From NCBI GenBank assembly GCA_015183035.1, contig JACZZP010000013.1, forward strand, positions 2,170,001 through 2,234,000: a stretch of 64,000 nt of DNA. The letters are read 5' to 3'. The translations under genes were made by a program, and so were the position numbers. This document shows, piece by piece, positions 15,775-27,008 of this stretch (position 1 is the first letter of the stretch; each line of letters starts with the position of its first letter). Below the pieces are notes generated by a model. That model did no database searches. It was given only the letters and a program-made list of their open reading frames with translations, and had not been told where the DNA came from. Origin of the DNA: Meloidogyne chitwoodi. Its lineage: Eukaryota > Nematoda > Chromadorea > Rhabditida > Meloidogynidae.

Positions 15775-16797
15775 TATTTATAGCGAATCTTTTTTTAATT
15801 TATTTAATCCACAAGTTTGTGATAATTAGGTACAAACAAAAATTTTGATGAAATAAAAATTTTTTACTAAAATTTGTTGTTTGTATATACTTGTCCAAAC
15901 AAAAAAATATAAAATTATAATTAATCCATTGCCCAAAACTTGCCTAAAACAATTCCACTATTTTTATATTAAGTATAGAAGGCCAGTCTTTTTAATAATT
16001 TAAAAAATATTACGTGTAGTTTCTTTTTTATTAAATGCACTTCTATGTATTATTTTTATTTAATTTTTTTTTTAATTCTCCTCATTTTTTTTCTATCTCC
16101 GTCCAAAAATTTAAAAATTTATGTGGCACTCATTCCTCTGATATTTTTATTTAAACAAATTATTTTAAAAAAATGTTGGCTTTTTTATTTTATTCAGGAA
16201 AAAATCCTATCGGTCTCTCTATCCTTAAAAACTCTAGAATTTTTTTTCTCTATTATTGCCCCAACAATTGCCAAAAAAAGCATCCTTATATATTTATTTT
16301 TTAAAACTATATCAACTTTGTTTAATGCTTTTGTTATTCTCCATGTTTTGTAAAATTTTTAAAAAAGAACATTGTTTCGTAAAACATGTTTGTTTGTTTT
16401 AATCAATTTCCTCATGCGCAACTAAAACACGATTATTTTAATATTTATTTTTTAAAGCAGTGTTTTCCGGAAAATGCTTCAAAACATTAAAAACATCTAC
16501 CTATTTAAATATTTTTGTATTTTTCCTGAAACATTTTTGTAAAGAACATTTTCCGGACATTAATTAAGTTGTTTTTTTACAATTACAATTCTCTCATCAT
16601 TTTAATTTTATTAGGTATATTACTCTCTTTTATACATGTTGTTAAATAACTCATTATTATTAATTGCGCAACATGTTTTTTTGTTTTTCCGCCATTCTGT
16701 TTTTTATTATTCATTTTATTCTATTGTGAAATATTAAAAAAAAAGAAAATAATAATTTGAAAATTTTGTATTTAATTAAATTGTTGAAAAATCATTA
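15775..16797. other. Convergent 3' intergenic region of lin-29 and the Ly6 gene
   Basis: Holds the 3' UTRs of two convergent genes plus AT-rich filler with TTTTCCGGAAAA and TTTGTAAAACA words. No gene or RNA was recognised. Confidence 0.4.
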
Positions 16798-18176
16798 TTA
16801 ATGATATTTTTTGAATAAAGAAAAATTTTGTTTAATACTTTTAAATATTTTTGTTATTAGATGAAGCATCATTTGGGGCAATTCTGATGAACATTGGCTG
16901 CTTAAAAATGCAATAAGAAGTATTCTAGCTGGAATTCTTTTATTTGATGATATTTTTGATCCTGATTGAGTATTGCATCGATCACCTAAGCAACTACAGG
17001 CCTGTAATTTTTTAATTAAAAGAATAAAGTTTGTAAAAAAGTTTTGTAAAAAGAAGATTAAAGTTTTTACAATTCATCTAAAAATTGAGACTTGTATATA
17101 TTTTACGGAATAAATACAAGATTAAATCAACTTTCTGGAAATAAGACTTACAAGCAAACTTAAAAATGAGGGAAAACAACATGTACAAACTTAAAACTTT
17201 CTACAATTGTAATAGAATAAAATTACAACTCAAACTTTACCAAAATTGGTTGAGAATCCAAAAGACCATTAGCAGAAGCACTAACTGAAGTACTACCAGC
17301 ATCATTATTACTAATACTAGTGCTTATTTCATGAAAATGTTCATCATTTATTCCTCTATTATTTGAAGTTAATCGAAATAGTTCTGATGCTAAAACTTCT
17401 CGGCACATATCAAACTCAGCAAAAAAAGCAATTGTTCGGTTTCTATAACCATGTCTAGATAATGAATAAGCACAACCTCTCATCCATAAACGTTTTCCTG
17501 TCTTTCTGCCTATTATGAATTAAAAAAAAATAAATAAAAAGATGAAATTCTACCCATAATGACAAATTCCTGAGCTAATGAAAGGCAAATTCCTCGACAC
17601 GGAACACTTCCAACTCCATGTGTATTCATAGGCTGCTCATCGCATTGTGCAGTAAAGTTTCGAGGCTCATAAAAGAAACTAAAATAATTTATTTAAAGAA
17701 ATAATGTTTTTAATTTGAAGAACTAACTTTCCAAGATCGCCTTCTTTAAATAATTGCTCATAGACTGACGACATGCACGAATAACAACGATTATGCCTCT
17801 GTGTTTGATGAGCTGCTGCAAGGAGAAGAGCTGCTGATGCATGGCCTGTTCTTCCACTTCCCGAACCCATGGCACCACGTTCCACAGGTTCAGTTCGGCG
17901 GTGGAAAAGAGTGGTGCCGAAAGGGGATTCGGCTAAAAATTTAAAACTTTTTTTTTTAATTTTTCAAAATTCACCTAATGTGCTAGTTATTAACAAAACA
18001 AAAATTAGTATATAAAATATTAATCTATCAGTAATTGTAGTAAATAATAATAGGGAAGAAATAATAGATTTAATAATGTTGGTAAAAATATTGTTTATAA
18101 CAAATTGTAAAGAAAGCAAGTTTTTAATAATAGAAGCAGGCAGAAATTGTAATTGTTGTTGTTTTTGTAAAAACAT
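16798..18176 (-). CDS. Ly6/uPAR-domain secreted or GPI-anchored protein, ODR-2/HOT-like
   Basis: Five exons on the minus strand splice into one frame. Exon 1 gives a long N-terminus ending in a strongly hydrophobic segment (LIFYILIFVLLITSTLA), probably signal peptide or anchor. Next comes a spacer, then a Ly6-like Cys pattern: CYSCMSSVYEQL, YEPRNFTAQC, GSVPCRGIC, RGCAYSL, MCRE, and the diagnostic end CSCLGDRCNT. After it a short Ser/Lys stretch and a hydrophobic run (ARILLIAFL) could be a weak GPI signal. A low-complexity Asn/Ser insert sits between MCRE and CSCLG. In C. elegans ODR-2 and the HOT proteins are neuronal GPI-linked Ly6 proteins; assignment to that subfamily is inference. The first-exon region resembles sequence repeated at 18780-18985, so the start is less certain than the domain. 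Confidence 0.65.
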
Positions 18177-18985
18177 TGATGTTTCCCCATCAATTAATAA
18201 TGTTTTTAATGTTTAAACCATTTGTTTTTCTAAAAATTGTAAAATAATGTATTTCTGAAACAAATATTGTTTGTAAAATGTTTTGTAAATGTTTAGTAAG
18301 TGTAAAATGTTTTGTAGATGATGTGTTTTTTAAATTGTAAAACATGTTTTTCTCAATTTTATTAAAGAAAATAAATAAAAGGCAAGCTAACAACACATAA
18401 AATTTATGTGTTTTTACTATTAAATTTTAGGTTTTTCTATAGCTTTTTTTTTTTGATTATTTTTTAAGGTCATTTATCAAATGTTTACAACCTAATGACT
18501 AGTAGTAAAGAAGAAAAAAATAAAATAAATATTGTGGGACGCAGCATAATTTTTTTTTAAAAATTGAGGCATGTAAATAAAGCAAAGCTAAAAAATAAAT
18601 ATATATAAATTATCAAAAAATTTGATGAATGCGCTTTTAATTGCTCTTTTTTAATTTTTTTTAATATCTATTTTTTCTTGAAATAATTTTATAAAAAATA
18701 AATTGTAAAAAATTGAAAAACAAGTTTTTTTATATAAGCAAGCGCGGTAATAATTGTAATTATGAATTGTAAAAAGTTTGAATAAATTGTAATTGTTGTG
18801 TTGTTTAACATTATTATTGATGTTTCTCTATCAATTAATTTTTAGTAATGTTGTTTTTTAGATTTAAAACATTTGTTTTTAAAAAATTGTAAAAGTTTTT
18901 CTGAAATTAAAAAAATGTTTGTGATATTGTAAAATGTTTGTTTTGTAGTAGTAGATGTTTTAATAATTGTAAAATGGTTTGAAAT
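18130..18985. repeat. Direct repeat pair of about 200 bp
   Basis: A segment at about 18140-18345 (order: TTGTAATTGTTGTTG, ATTGATGTTTCCCCATCAA, CATTTGTTTTT, AAAATTGTAAAA, TTTCTGAAA, GTAAAATGTTTTGTA) recurs in the same order at about 18780-18985 with many substitutions. The proximal copy includes the first exon of the Ly6 gene. Confidence 0.5.
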
Positions 18986-21900
18986 ATTTTTTGCTTCAAT
19001 ATTTTTTGCTTGAGAGGTAGTAATTGATTCTAGTAAATATTGGCAAGGTAAAAATATTAAAAAAAAAAGTGAAATTGAGTAGGATATTATTAAAAATATG
19101 AAGCAATGAAAAAAGAGATCAAATATCTTGACAAAATATTTATTCCCAGGGTAAAGAAAAAATAATTATTATTTTGAAGAAGATGAAGAAGAAAATAATG
19201 AAAAAAAATTTAAAAAATTGAAGAAGCATTTTCTATTTTTTTATTCAAAAAAAAATGAAGCAAAATTAATTTTTATTTATAAAAAGTAAATTTTTAAAAT
19301 TGTGAAGCAAATATATATATATGTTGTGTGAAACATAATTAACACATTTATTTATTTATTTATATTTAAGGTAAAAAAAAAATTTTTTGAACTGATGGGC
19401 ACACTTAAAAATAAATAAATAAATAAATAAATATATATGAAAAAAAAATAAATAAAGCTTTATTGTTTTTAAGAAGAAAAAAGAGGGGAGAAGACTCTTG
19501 AAAAGTTTCACAAAAATGTTTAAAAGGAAAAAAAGAGGATTATAAAATGCTATGTTTTTGGAATTTTTTTTTTTGTTAAAACAATAATGGATTTATTTTT
19601 GAAACAAAAAATTATTTTTTTTTTAGCAAGATTTAAAAATAAAAAAAGATTAAAATTGAAGCAACAATTTGAAGCAGATTTTTTAAAAATGAAGCAAAAA
19701 AAAAATTTAAAATTAATTTACAAAAAAAGTGAAGCAGCAAATTTATTAAAATATTTTTTTTTTAATCAATTTATATAATTTTTTTTTCTTTTTTTTTGCT
19801 GCAATTGACAGAAAAAAAATATGTATAATATTTTTTTGGTTAATTGTTTGACAAATTATTTATTTTAATAATTTAATTGCTAAAAAAATAAATTATTTTA
19901 TTTTTTTTTCAATAAAAATAAATTTAATTAAATTTATTTTTTTTATTTATTTAATTTGCTTCCAAATATATTTATTTAATTAAATATTATTTATTTAAAT
20001 AATAAAAGGGGAAAAAAAGTGTGTGGTGTAAAAAAAAATAATAATTTTATTTTTAAAAATATTATTTGTGATTTTAATTTTCTCTCCAATTTTTTTTAAA
20101 AAGTGTGTAAAAATAATATTAAAATGAGGGAAGAAAATAAAAAAATAAAAAATTAAGTATTTTATTTTTCGCGCATAATAATAATTAATTAATTTATGCA
20201 AAAGTTTTGTTGTTTTGCCCTTTAAAAAAAATTAATAATATTAGAAAAAATTGAAAATGAATAAATAAATATTAAATATAGGCTTTTAAAAAAAAAAGTT
20301 TTTTTTATTTTTTTTAGTTGTTAAGTGTGTGGTCAAAAAATAATATTATTATTTCTTTTAAAATAAATTATTCATAAATATATGTATAATAGTAATAGAG
20401 TGGTTGATTGATGAAGCCATATATAAATAAATAAATAGTTAACTTTTACTAAAAATGTTTTAATTAAAATAAAATAAAAAGAAAGAGAAATTTATGAGTA
20501 ATATTTTTTAGACTCTAATGTGTATCTCCTAATTTTATAATTTAATTTCCAGACTCTAAAATATATATTTTTAAAATTTTTTTTTAGACTCAAAATGTAG
20601 TAGTAAAATATTATTTTAAGACTTTAATTTATCCTTTTGTAGACTCTAATGGATTAGTTAATGTACTTGGTAGACTCTAATGTTCCTTTCCTATATTTTT
20701 TGGTGTTTTTTTAATTTTTTTTTTAAACTCTTTTTATTTTTAATAATTTAGAATTTTTTTTTCAAGAATTTTATTGAATTTTTTTTAAAAGTCAAAAAAA
20801 AATTTTGACTTTTTCAAAGATTAAAAAAAAAATGAGGACAAATGACGTTTGAACTTTTATTTTATCTTTTTTTATATACATATATTTTAAAGTTTTTTAC
20901 TTAAAAAAACTTTTTTTTTATTTGTTCATCAATTTATAGACAATTATTTTCTCATTTTCGTCAGACATGCATACATACACACACTTTTGTTCTTTCTTTT
21001 TTTTTCCCTTAAATTCCATAGACTCTAGACTGGTTAGACAAGACACCTGGATTTTTTCTCTCTTTCTCTTTTTTTAAGCTTGGATATTTAAGATTGAAAA
21101 GATTTTTAAGTTTGTAATATAATAAACTTGATTGTAATATATAATTGTGAATATATATACTCAAGTGTGTGTTTTTTCTCTTTAGTTTTTAAGATTGTGA
21201 AAAAAAGTTTTGCTTCAAATTCTTTTAACTGTTACATAAAACACCTTAGAATTTTTTCACTAAATTCAATACTCTAGTGTTCGCTTGTATTTTGTACTCT
21301 TTTCCATGGTTACACGTAATTTCTTATATTCTCTCTTGTGTCTATATTATATATTTTTCTTTTTTTCTTTTTTTAAAATGTCTCTCTCTTTTTGACGTGT
21401 ATTTTATCTTTTTCTTTCTATTTTTCCTAGTCTTATTTAAAAATCAATTAAACAAGTAAAGTTGTAGTGTTCGATGTTAAATTTTTTTTGCATTTTTTAA
21501 AGAACCTTTCCACTTTATTTGACTGGAGATCATTTCATAAGAATTACTAGGAACATTTTTATCTTTTAAAAAAAAGAAATTTCTTTCATTTTTAAAGTCA
21601 GACAGAGGTAAAAAATTGAATTTTCTTTCAGCTCAAAGGCGAATAAATTTTTATACTTTATTTTTTGTATTTTAAATTATTAAATTGAGAGAAAGTTTGT
21701 TTATGTATTTATTATTTTTGTTTATTTATTATTTTTTGGACATTAAAGTTCTAGGAAAAAATATTTTGAAATTATTTGGACATTTTTTTTTAATTTTTGT
21801 GCCAAAAGTTTCTTTTATTTTTTTCGAAAGTTTCCACTCCATAATTTTTATGCTTAATTTATTAATTCTAATACTCAATTGTCCCTTTTAATTGATGAAA

Positions 21901-22145
21901 TGTAGTTGGTGAAATGAATTTGACATTTTGAAATTTGACATTTTTCTAAAGTTTACTATAAAAGCTTAATTAAAGTTTAACTGTATTCATTTTTGTTTCG
22001 TTTTTCCAAAGTAACTTTATCACTTTTTTTGTTTTTTAATTCATTTTTTTTTCAGATTATAAAGACAAGTAAGTCTCTATATAGTCTAATCAAAGACTTT
22101 AAAAAAAACTATTCTTGTCTACAAATAATTCTTCTATAAAACAAA
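18986..22145. other. AT-rich intergenic region with simple repeats and a GACTCTAA array
   Basis: Contains GAAGCA-rich stretches (19080-19330 and 19650-19740), an (AAAT)n/TAAATAAA microsatellite near 19410-19440, and a loose array of AGACTCTAATG-like words between 20508 and 20690, with single copies near 21020. From about 21,000 to 22,145 lies the probable promoter and 5' leader of the translocase gene, with an acceptor tttttttcag at 22046-22055 starting an untranslated leader. No convincing coding exon. Confidence 0.4.
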
Positions 22146-23562
22146 ATGGGTGGTGAACATGATAAAAAGAAGGACGGTGAAGGAGGAAAGAAAGGCGGAT
22201 TTGACAGCAAAAAGTTTCTGATTGATTTGGCTTCTGGAGGAACTGCAGCTGCTGTCTCTAAAACTGCCGTGGCGCCTATTGAGCGTGTCAAGTTGTTGTT
22301 GCAGGTTTATTATTTTTTGTAAACTATTTTTGATGCTTTTGGAGGTGGATAAGCATTTGCCTCGGGACAAATACGTCAGACAAATTATGATTGTTTTGTC
22401 TGTCCTTGTGGTCAAAGTGGGAATGAATAACTTTATTTTTTAAGGTTCAAGATGCTTCCGCTCACATCGCTGTCGATAAACGCTATAAGGGAATAATTGA
22501 TGTTCTAGTTCGTGTACCCAAAGAACAAGGAGTTCTTGCTTTTTGGCGTGGTAATCTGGCAAATGTGATTCGGTACTTTCCAACGCAAGCTCTCAACTTC
22601 GCATTCAAGGATACTTACAAAAATCTCTTTATGAAAGGGTATTTTCTTTTCAACTTATTAAATACTAAAAAAAATCTTTTTAGTGTTGACAAGGATAAAC
22701 AATTTGGCAAATTCTTTTTGATGAACTTAGCATCTGGCGGTGCTGCTGGAGCTACATCTTTGGCATTTGTTTATCCTTTGGATTTTGCTCGTACTCGTTT
22801 GGCTGTTGACGTTGGAAAGTATAAACTGTTATGATTTAGATAGGAAAACTTTTTAAAATTTAAATTTAAGAACCGGAGCTCGTGAGTTCAACGGACTTGC
22901 TGACTGTCTCATAAAGATCTTCAAATCGGATGGACCTGTTGGTTTATATCGCGGATTCTTTGTTTCCGTCCAAGGAATTATTATTTATCGTGCGGCATAT
23001 TTTGGTTGCTTTGACACCGCAAAGATGTATTTTGCTAAGGATGGACAGAAATTGAACTTCTTTGCGAGTTGGGCAATTGCTCAGGTTTCTTTTTTTTTAA
23101 ATAGTGAAAAGTGTTAGAAATTAAAAGTTTTTGATGTTAAGAGAGGAGAGGTTTAAATCCACTTGTTGTTATTTCTGTTCTTTTTATGGATTGTCATTCT
23201 CATCTTTTTTTACTCTTTTAAACTTTAGGTTGTGACTGTTTCTTCTGGAATTCTTTCTTATCCTTGGGATACTGTTCGTCGTCGAATGATGATGCAATCT
23301 GGACGCAAGGATATTCTCTACAAAAGTATTTTTTTAAATTCGATTAAATTTTTTTTTAATTTGATTTTAGACACTCTTGATTGTGCTATCAAGATTATCA
23401 AGAACGAAGGGTTGAGCGCGATGTTCAAGGGAGCTCTCTCTAATGTTTGTTTTCTTTTTTTTAAAATTTTAATAATTAACTTTTAAGGTGTTCCGTGGTA
23501 CTGGTGGTGCATTAGTTCTCGCCTTCTACGAGGAGATTCAAAAATACGTTCATTTGGTTTAG
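22146..23562 (+). CDS. ant-1.1: Mitochondrial ADP/ATP translocase (adenine nucleotide carrier)
   Basis: Exchanges matrix ATP for cytosolic ADP across the inner mitochondrial membrane. Seven exons (22146-22304, 22445-22638, 22684-22818, 22871-23084, 23229-23325, 23371-23444, 23488-23562) sum to 315 codons plus stop, the usual length for the family with a short Lys/Gly-rich N-terminus. The three carrier repeats are visible with their PxD/E-x-x-R/K motifs: [22 protein letters not shown] and [15 protein letters not shown]. The last contains the nucleotide-carrier signature RRRMMM. The first transmembrane helix [21 protein letters not shown] is also typical. Codon use is less A/T-biased than in neighbours, fitting high expression. 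The symbol follows the C. elegans paralogue family; which paralogue it matches is not decided. Confidence 0.95.
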
Positions 23563-23927
23563 GAAAAGAATAATAAGGAAAAGAAGGACGTGTAGAGAGA
23601 AGGATGTTCTTGGTGGATAAATAAATATTTGTATGATGCTGCCCTTGATATAAAAAAGATTACTATTAGTATATTGTTGATCCGTTTAATATGTTTTCCC
23701 CTTCTAAAAATTCTCTCTCGTTTTTCTAAAAACTATTATTATCTTCTATTCCTCACTAAAAAAAACTATTTAGACTTTGACGATATAAATGAATTGTTAG
23801 GATTTGTTGTTTTTTTAATTTTTTGTTTATTTATAAAGGTTTTTAATAACCTTGAAATTTTTTTTTATGTGAAGAGGCTTTGAGAATAACTAATTTTTTA
23901 TTTAATTTTTTTAAAAGGGTAAAAAAT

Positions 23928-25048
23928 ATGCAGAACATCTCACCTGGGCAATTACCTACAAGTATTTATGGTTCTTCTGCTTCTTTTAATGCTTCTGGAA
24001 ATGTTTCTTTAAATACAACAAAAGATTTGCTGAATGCTTCAACTACATCATCATCAACAACAACACATGATCAACAACCAACAACAAAATTGACTAAATT
24101 ACCTTCAAATCAATATCAAAGCACAGAGTGCATATTATATGGAAGCATCTCAAATGATGAAAAAGGCCAATTTATTGAACGATTAAAAGGTTTATGCGAT
24201 CCTGGAGGACCAATTGCTTTCTTTGAACATAATATGGTTTTTAAATTGAGTAAGTATAGAAAGAGGTTTATTTTTTAATTTCTTTAATTAAAATTTGTAT
24301 TTAAGAAACGGGGACAGAATCTCCAGTTCAAGTCCAAATGCGTCGACGTTTCAAAACTGACAATCTTCATTGGCATTGTCGTTATATCGCTGTACCAGAG
24401 ACTGCTGTAAAAGATGTTATTGTTAGGAAGGTTATTGATTCATTAATTTATTCTAATGATATGATGAGCTTTGTCAAATCTTTGGGATTGAGGTTTGCAA
24501 GTTTTTTTTTAATTTTATATTTATTAAAGCTTTTTTATAAGCGATATTTTTTGATCCTTTAGATGAAGGTCGCTGTGGTTAAGTGTATTTGTTTCTGATT
24601 TGGATAGTTTGAGGTGTTAGGTTCGAATCCTTTCGGGTCAAAACTTAATTAAAATGTATTTTTAAACTAAAAAAAATTCTGAGGAATGTTTAGCTCTTTA
24701 ATATTTATTTTAAAAAGATTTTAACTTTTTTATTTTTAAAGAATGGAATATGAATATATTGCTAATGGTTTTCTCTTCACAAAAAAAGATGTTCGAGTTA
24801 GTTTAAATATTTTTAAAAATTTAAAATTAATTTTTGTTTTTTAGATAATAATGTATCAAGTTATGTGTTCTGACACAATTGGAAATTACAACAAATTAAA
24901 ACAATTTGGTGAATCTTTTTTGGTTGAAGCTTCAATATTAATGCCTGATGGACATCCTTATGAAGGGGCAATAAAAATGCTAAAAGAATTTGCTGATCAG
25001 TTGTTACCTCTTTGTAAATTGGATTATTTGGATTACATCAACAAATGA
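23928..25048 (+). CDS. mdt-18: Mediator complex subunit 18 (MED18/MDT-18)
   Basis: Head-module subunit of Mediator, which bridges activators and RNA polymerase II. Four exons (23928-24249, 24306-24492, 24742-24796, 24845-25048) give 255 codons plus stop. Family landmarks are ECILYGSI, FIERLKGLCDPGGPIAFFEH (MED18 N-terminal strand-helix), NLHWHCRYIAVPE, and the C-terminal YEYIANGFLFTKKDVRIIMY followed by FLVEASILMP and KEFADQLLPLCKLDYLD. The first about 65 residues are a Ser/Thr/Gln-rich extension absent from vertebrate MED18. It starts 365 bp after the translocase stop on the same strand and follows an acceptor-like ttaaaag, so an operon with trans-splicing is possible. Intron 2 contains a tRNA-like sequence. 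Its ends are duplicated at 26,740-26,905. Confidence 0.9.
24567..24642 (+). pseudogene. tRNA-like sequence in MED18 intron 2
   Basis: A-box TGGTTAAGTGTA (24576-24587) and a perfect B-box GGTTCGAATCC (24620-24630), followed by TTTCGGGTC. Acceptor arms do not pair. It lies in sense orientation within an intron. Confidence 0.55.
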
Positions 25049-25220
25049 AGCAAAGTATCAGATTTCTTTTTTTTTCTTCTAACTAATGAAAAGTGTTATC
25101 CCGTACGCGTAATGTCAGCATAAAGAGACAAATTTTGGTACTTACGTATTATCCCCATACATTGCGGACAAAGTTTTTGCGGACAAATATATTTATTTAT
25201 ATAAAACAATTACAAAAAAA

Positions 25221-25547
25221 TCAATCAAAAGGCCAATATTTTCCCCAGGCAAGCATAATTTCTTCAAAGACATCTCCATCACCAATCATTTTCCTCCACA
25301 TAAATTCTGCAAAATAACTCTCCAAATGATGACGTGCTGTACCTGAAAGCTTCGTATTGCTGAACCAATTTCCACTGCGAACACCAAATTGTTGGTGACA
25401 TCTGCTACATTGCCAAACAGGACGTTGAAAGTAGTAAAGTTTCATTTCATCCCCATTGCGACAAACTCTCGTTTTATGTAGAAGACCATGATCTTGTAAG
25501 AATTCGATGGCATCTTTTTCCGTTGTTGGCAAATCCCAAATTTTCAT
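25221..25547 (-). pseudogene. Merlin/ISXO2-like transposase, catalytic core deleted
   Basis: A 108-codon open frame. The N-terminal half resembles the zinc-ribbon start of IS1595/Merlin transposases: GLLHKTRVC and then WQCSRCHQQFGVRSGNWF, a CxxC pair followed by the R-x-G-x-W-F signature. The C-terminal half (HLESYFAEFMWRKM, DVFEEIMLAWGKYWPF) looks like the extreme C-terminus of the same proteins. The roughly 150-200 residues between, which should hold the DDE catalytic core, are missing, and the join is in frame after NTKL. It cannot be an active transposase. It could be a mobilised non-autonomous copy or a domesticated zinc-ribbon peptide; the former is likelier. Confidence 0.65.
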
Positions 25548-25742
25548 TATAAAATAAATAGATGCTAAATCAAATAGAAAATAATAAAGAGTGTACTTTA
25601 TTCTTAGTTTCCATGTTTATTATACACCAAACAAAATTTAAACTGTTGATTGATTGCCAAAGGCAAATGGAAGGAAAGGAAAATAAATATATTTGTCCGC
25701 AAAAACTTTGTCCGCAATGTATGGGGATAATACGTAAGTACC

Positions 25743-26562
25743 CAAATTTTGCCACTGGGCATTAACATCATTAGGACCTAAACTTAATATATTCCGAACA
25801 ATTAATATTTTTCAAACGGTCGTTTCAACGTGCACATACAAACGCTTTAATTCAGCACGTTCATTGCGACGAGCAATCCATTGAGTATTTGAACCAGTCG
25901 TGAGATTATTTGTTTGCAGACTGCGAACATATATCTCTGAAATCAGAAATTAAAACGTAAAGTATTGATTAAACAAACTCAGATTGTTTGGCAAATCATT
26001 AGTTCTTCGAAGACGAATAGCAATCGTCATCGAAGAATTGGGATTCAATATCCCATGTCGAGGATTAAAGCGAAATATACCATGCCTAAAACGATTTTAT
26101 TTTTAATTTGAGAGAAATTTTATCATTATTTAAACTTAAAGTTCTTTACATTAACTTTAAACATATTTTAAGTTGAATAATGATAAGATTTCTTTTCAAT
26201 TAAAAAGAAAATCCTTTTAGGCGTGGGATCTTCCGATTTAATCCGAGACGAGGCATAATGAATCAAATTCTTCGATGACGATTGCTATTCGTCTTCGAAG
26301 AACTAATGATTTGCCAAACAATCTGAGTTTGTTTAATCAATACTTTACGTTTTAATTTCTGATTTCAGAGATATATGTTCGCAGTCTGCAAACAAATAAT
26401 CTCACAACTGGTTCAAATACTCAATGGATTGCTCGTCGCAATGAACGTGCTGAATTAAAGCGTTTGTATGTGCACGTTGAAACGACCGTTTGAAAAATAT
26501 TAATTGTTCGGAATATATTAAGTTTAGGTCCTAATGATGTTAATGCCCAGTGGCAAAATTTG
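25743..26562. repeat. Large palindrome carrying an MSP-like coding fragment in both arms
   Basis: Two arms of 297 bp flank a loop of about 226 bp. Read outward from the centre, each arm encodes a stretch resembling a Major Sperm Protein domain: RHGILNPNSSMTIAIRLRRT, DLPNNLSLFNQYFTF, a TAA stop, then in the same frame EIYVRSLQTNNLTTG, TQWIARRNERAELKRLYVHV and a second stop. A G-I-L-x-P-x-S-S motif followed by basic and DLP segments is typical of MSP folds, but similarity is by eye. Both arms share the same internal stop, so the inversion-duplication followed the damage or both derive from an intron-containing copy. Confidence 0.55.
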
Positions 26563-26739
26563 TCTCTTTATGCTAACATTACGCGTACGGGAAGTTTAAG
26601 TCAATTTATAAACCCCAATTTGATTTGTTTTTTCTCGTTGTGGTAATGATTCTCGTTTTTCCTTTTGTCGACAAAATAAATTATTTGGTTTTTTTTTCTT
26701 TTAATTTTTTATATTGTGGTTTCTATAACCTTTTATTTT

Positions 26740-26905
26740 TTTAACGAAGAGACATTTAAGAATAATTAATTTTTTATTTAAAAATTTTTTAAAGGGTAAA
26801 ATATGCAGAAAGTTTCGCTTGGTCATTTGCCTGAAAGAACCTAAAATTATCAAAAAAAAAAAATTGAAGAAAATTTGGATTACATCAATAAATGAAGCAA
26901 AGTAT
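26740..26905 (+). pseudogene. Broken duplicate of MED18 (both ends, middle lost)
   Basis: The sequence GAATAATTAATTTTTTATTT, GGGTAAAATATGCAGAA and TTTGCCTGAAAG matches the leader and first codons of MED18 (23881-23955). After MQKVSLGHLPERT and a stop it jumps to TTGGATTACATCAATAAATG AAGCAAAGTAT, matching the last codons and first 3' UTR bases of MED18 (25025-25055). About 1 kb of gene body is missing. A similar leader upstream (26700-26740) suggests the duplicated unit began before the ATG. Confidence 0.75.
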
Positions 26906-27008
26906 ATTTTTTATAATATCTTTTTTTTAAATTAAATTAACAATTTATCATCAAAAAAAAAAAATAATTTTTAATTAACAAAAAAAACTCTTCCAAAATT
27001 TATTTTTT

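Larger units (their letters stand above)
25100..26591. mobile_element. Merlin/IS1595-type DNA transposon, internally deleted, with palindromic insert
   Basis: Both ends carry a 38-bp inverted repeat beginning CCCGTACGCGTAATGT and continuing AGCATAAAGAGACAAATTTTG, with one mismatch between the ends. Inside are a minus-strand transposase remnant (25221-25547) and a second, larger inverted repeat: arms 25743-26039 and 26266-26562 are equal in length and nearly identical, and weaker inverted similarity continues inward to about 26150. The right end of the inner repeat runs directly into the terminal repeat. Direct target duplication is not clear: the flanks AAGTGTTAT and AAGTTTAAG agree only partly. 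The element sits between MED18 and its broken duplicate. Confidence 0.8.
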
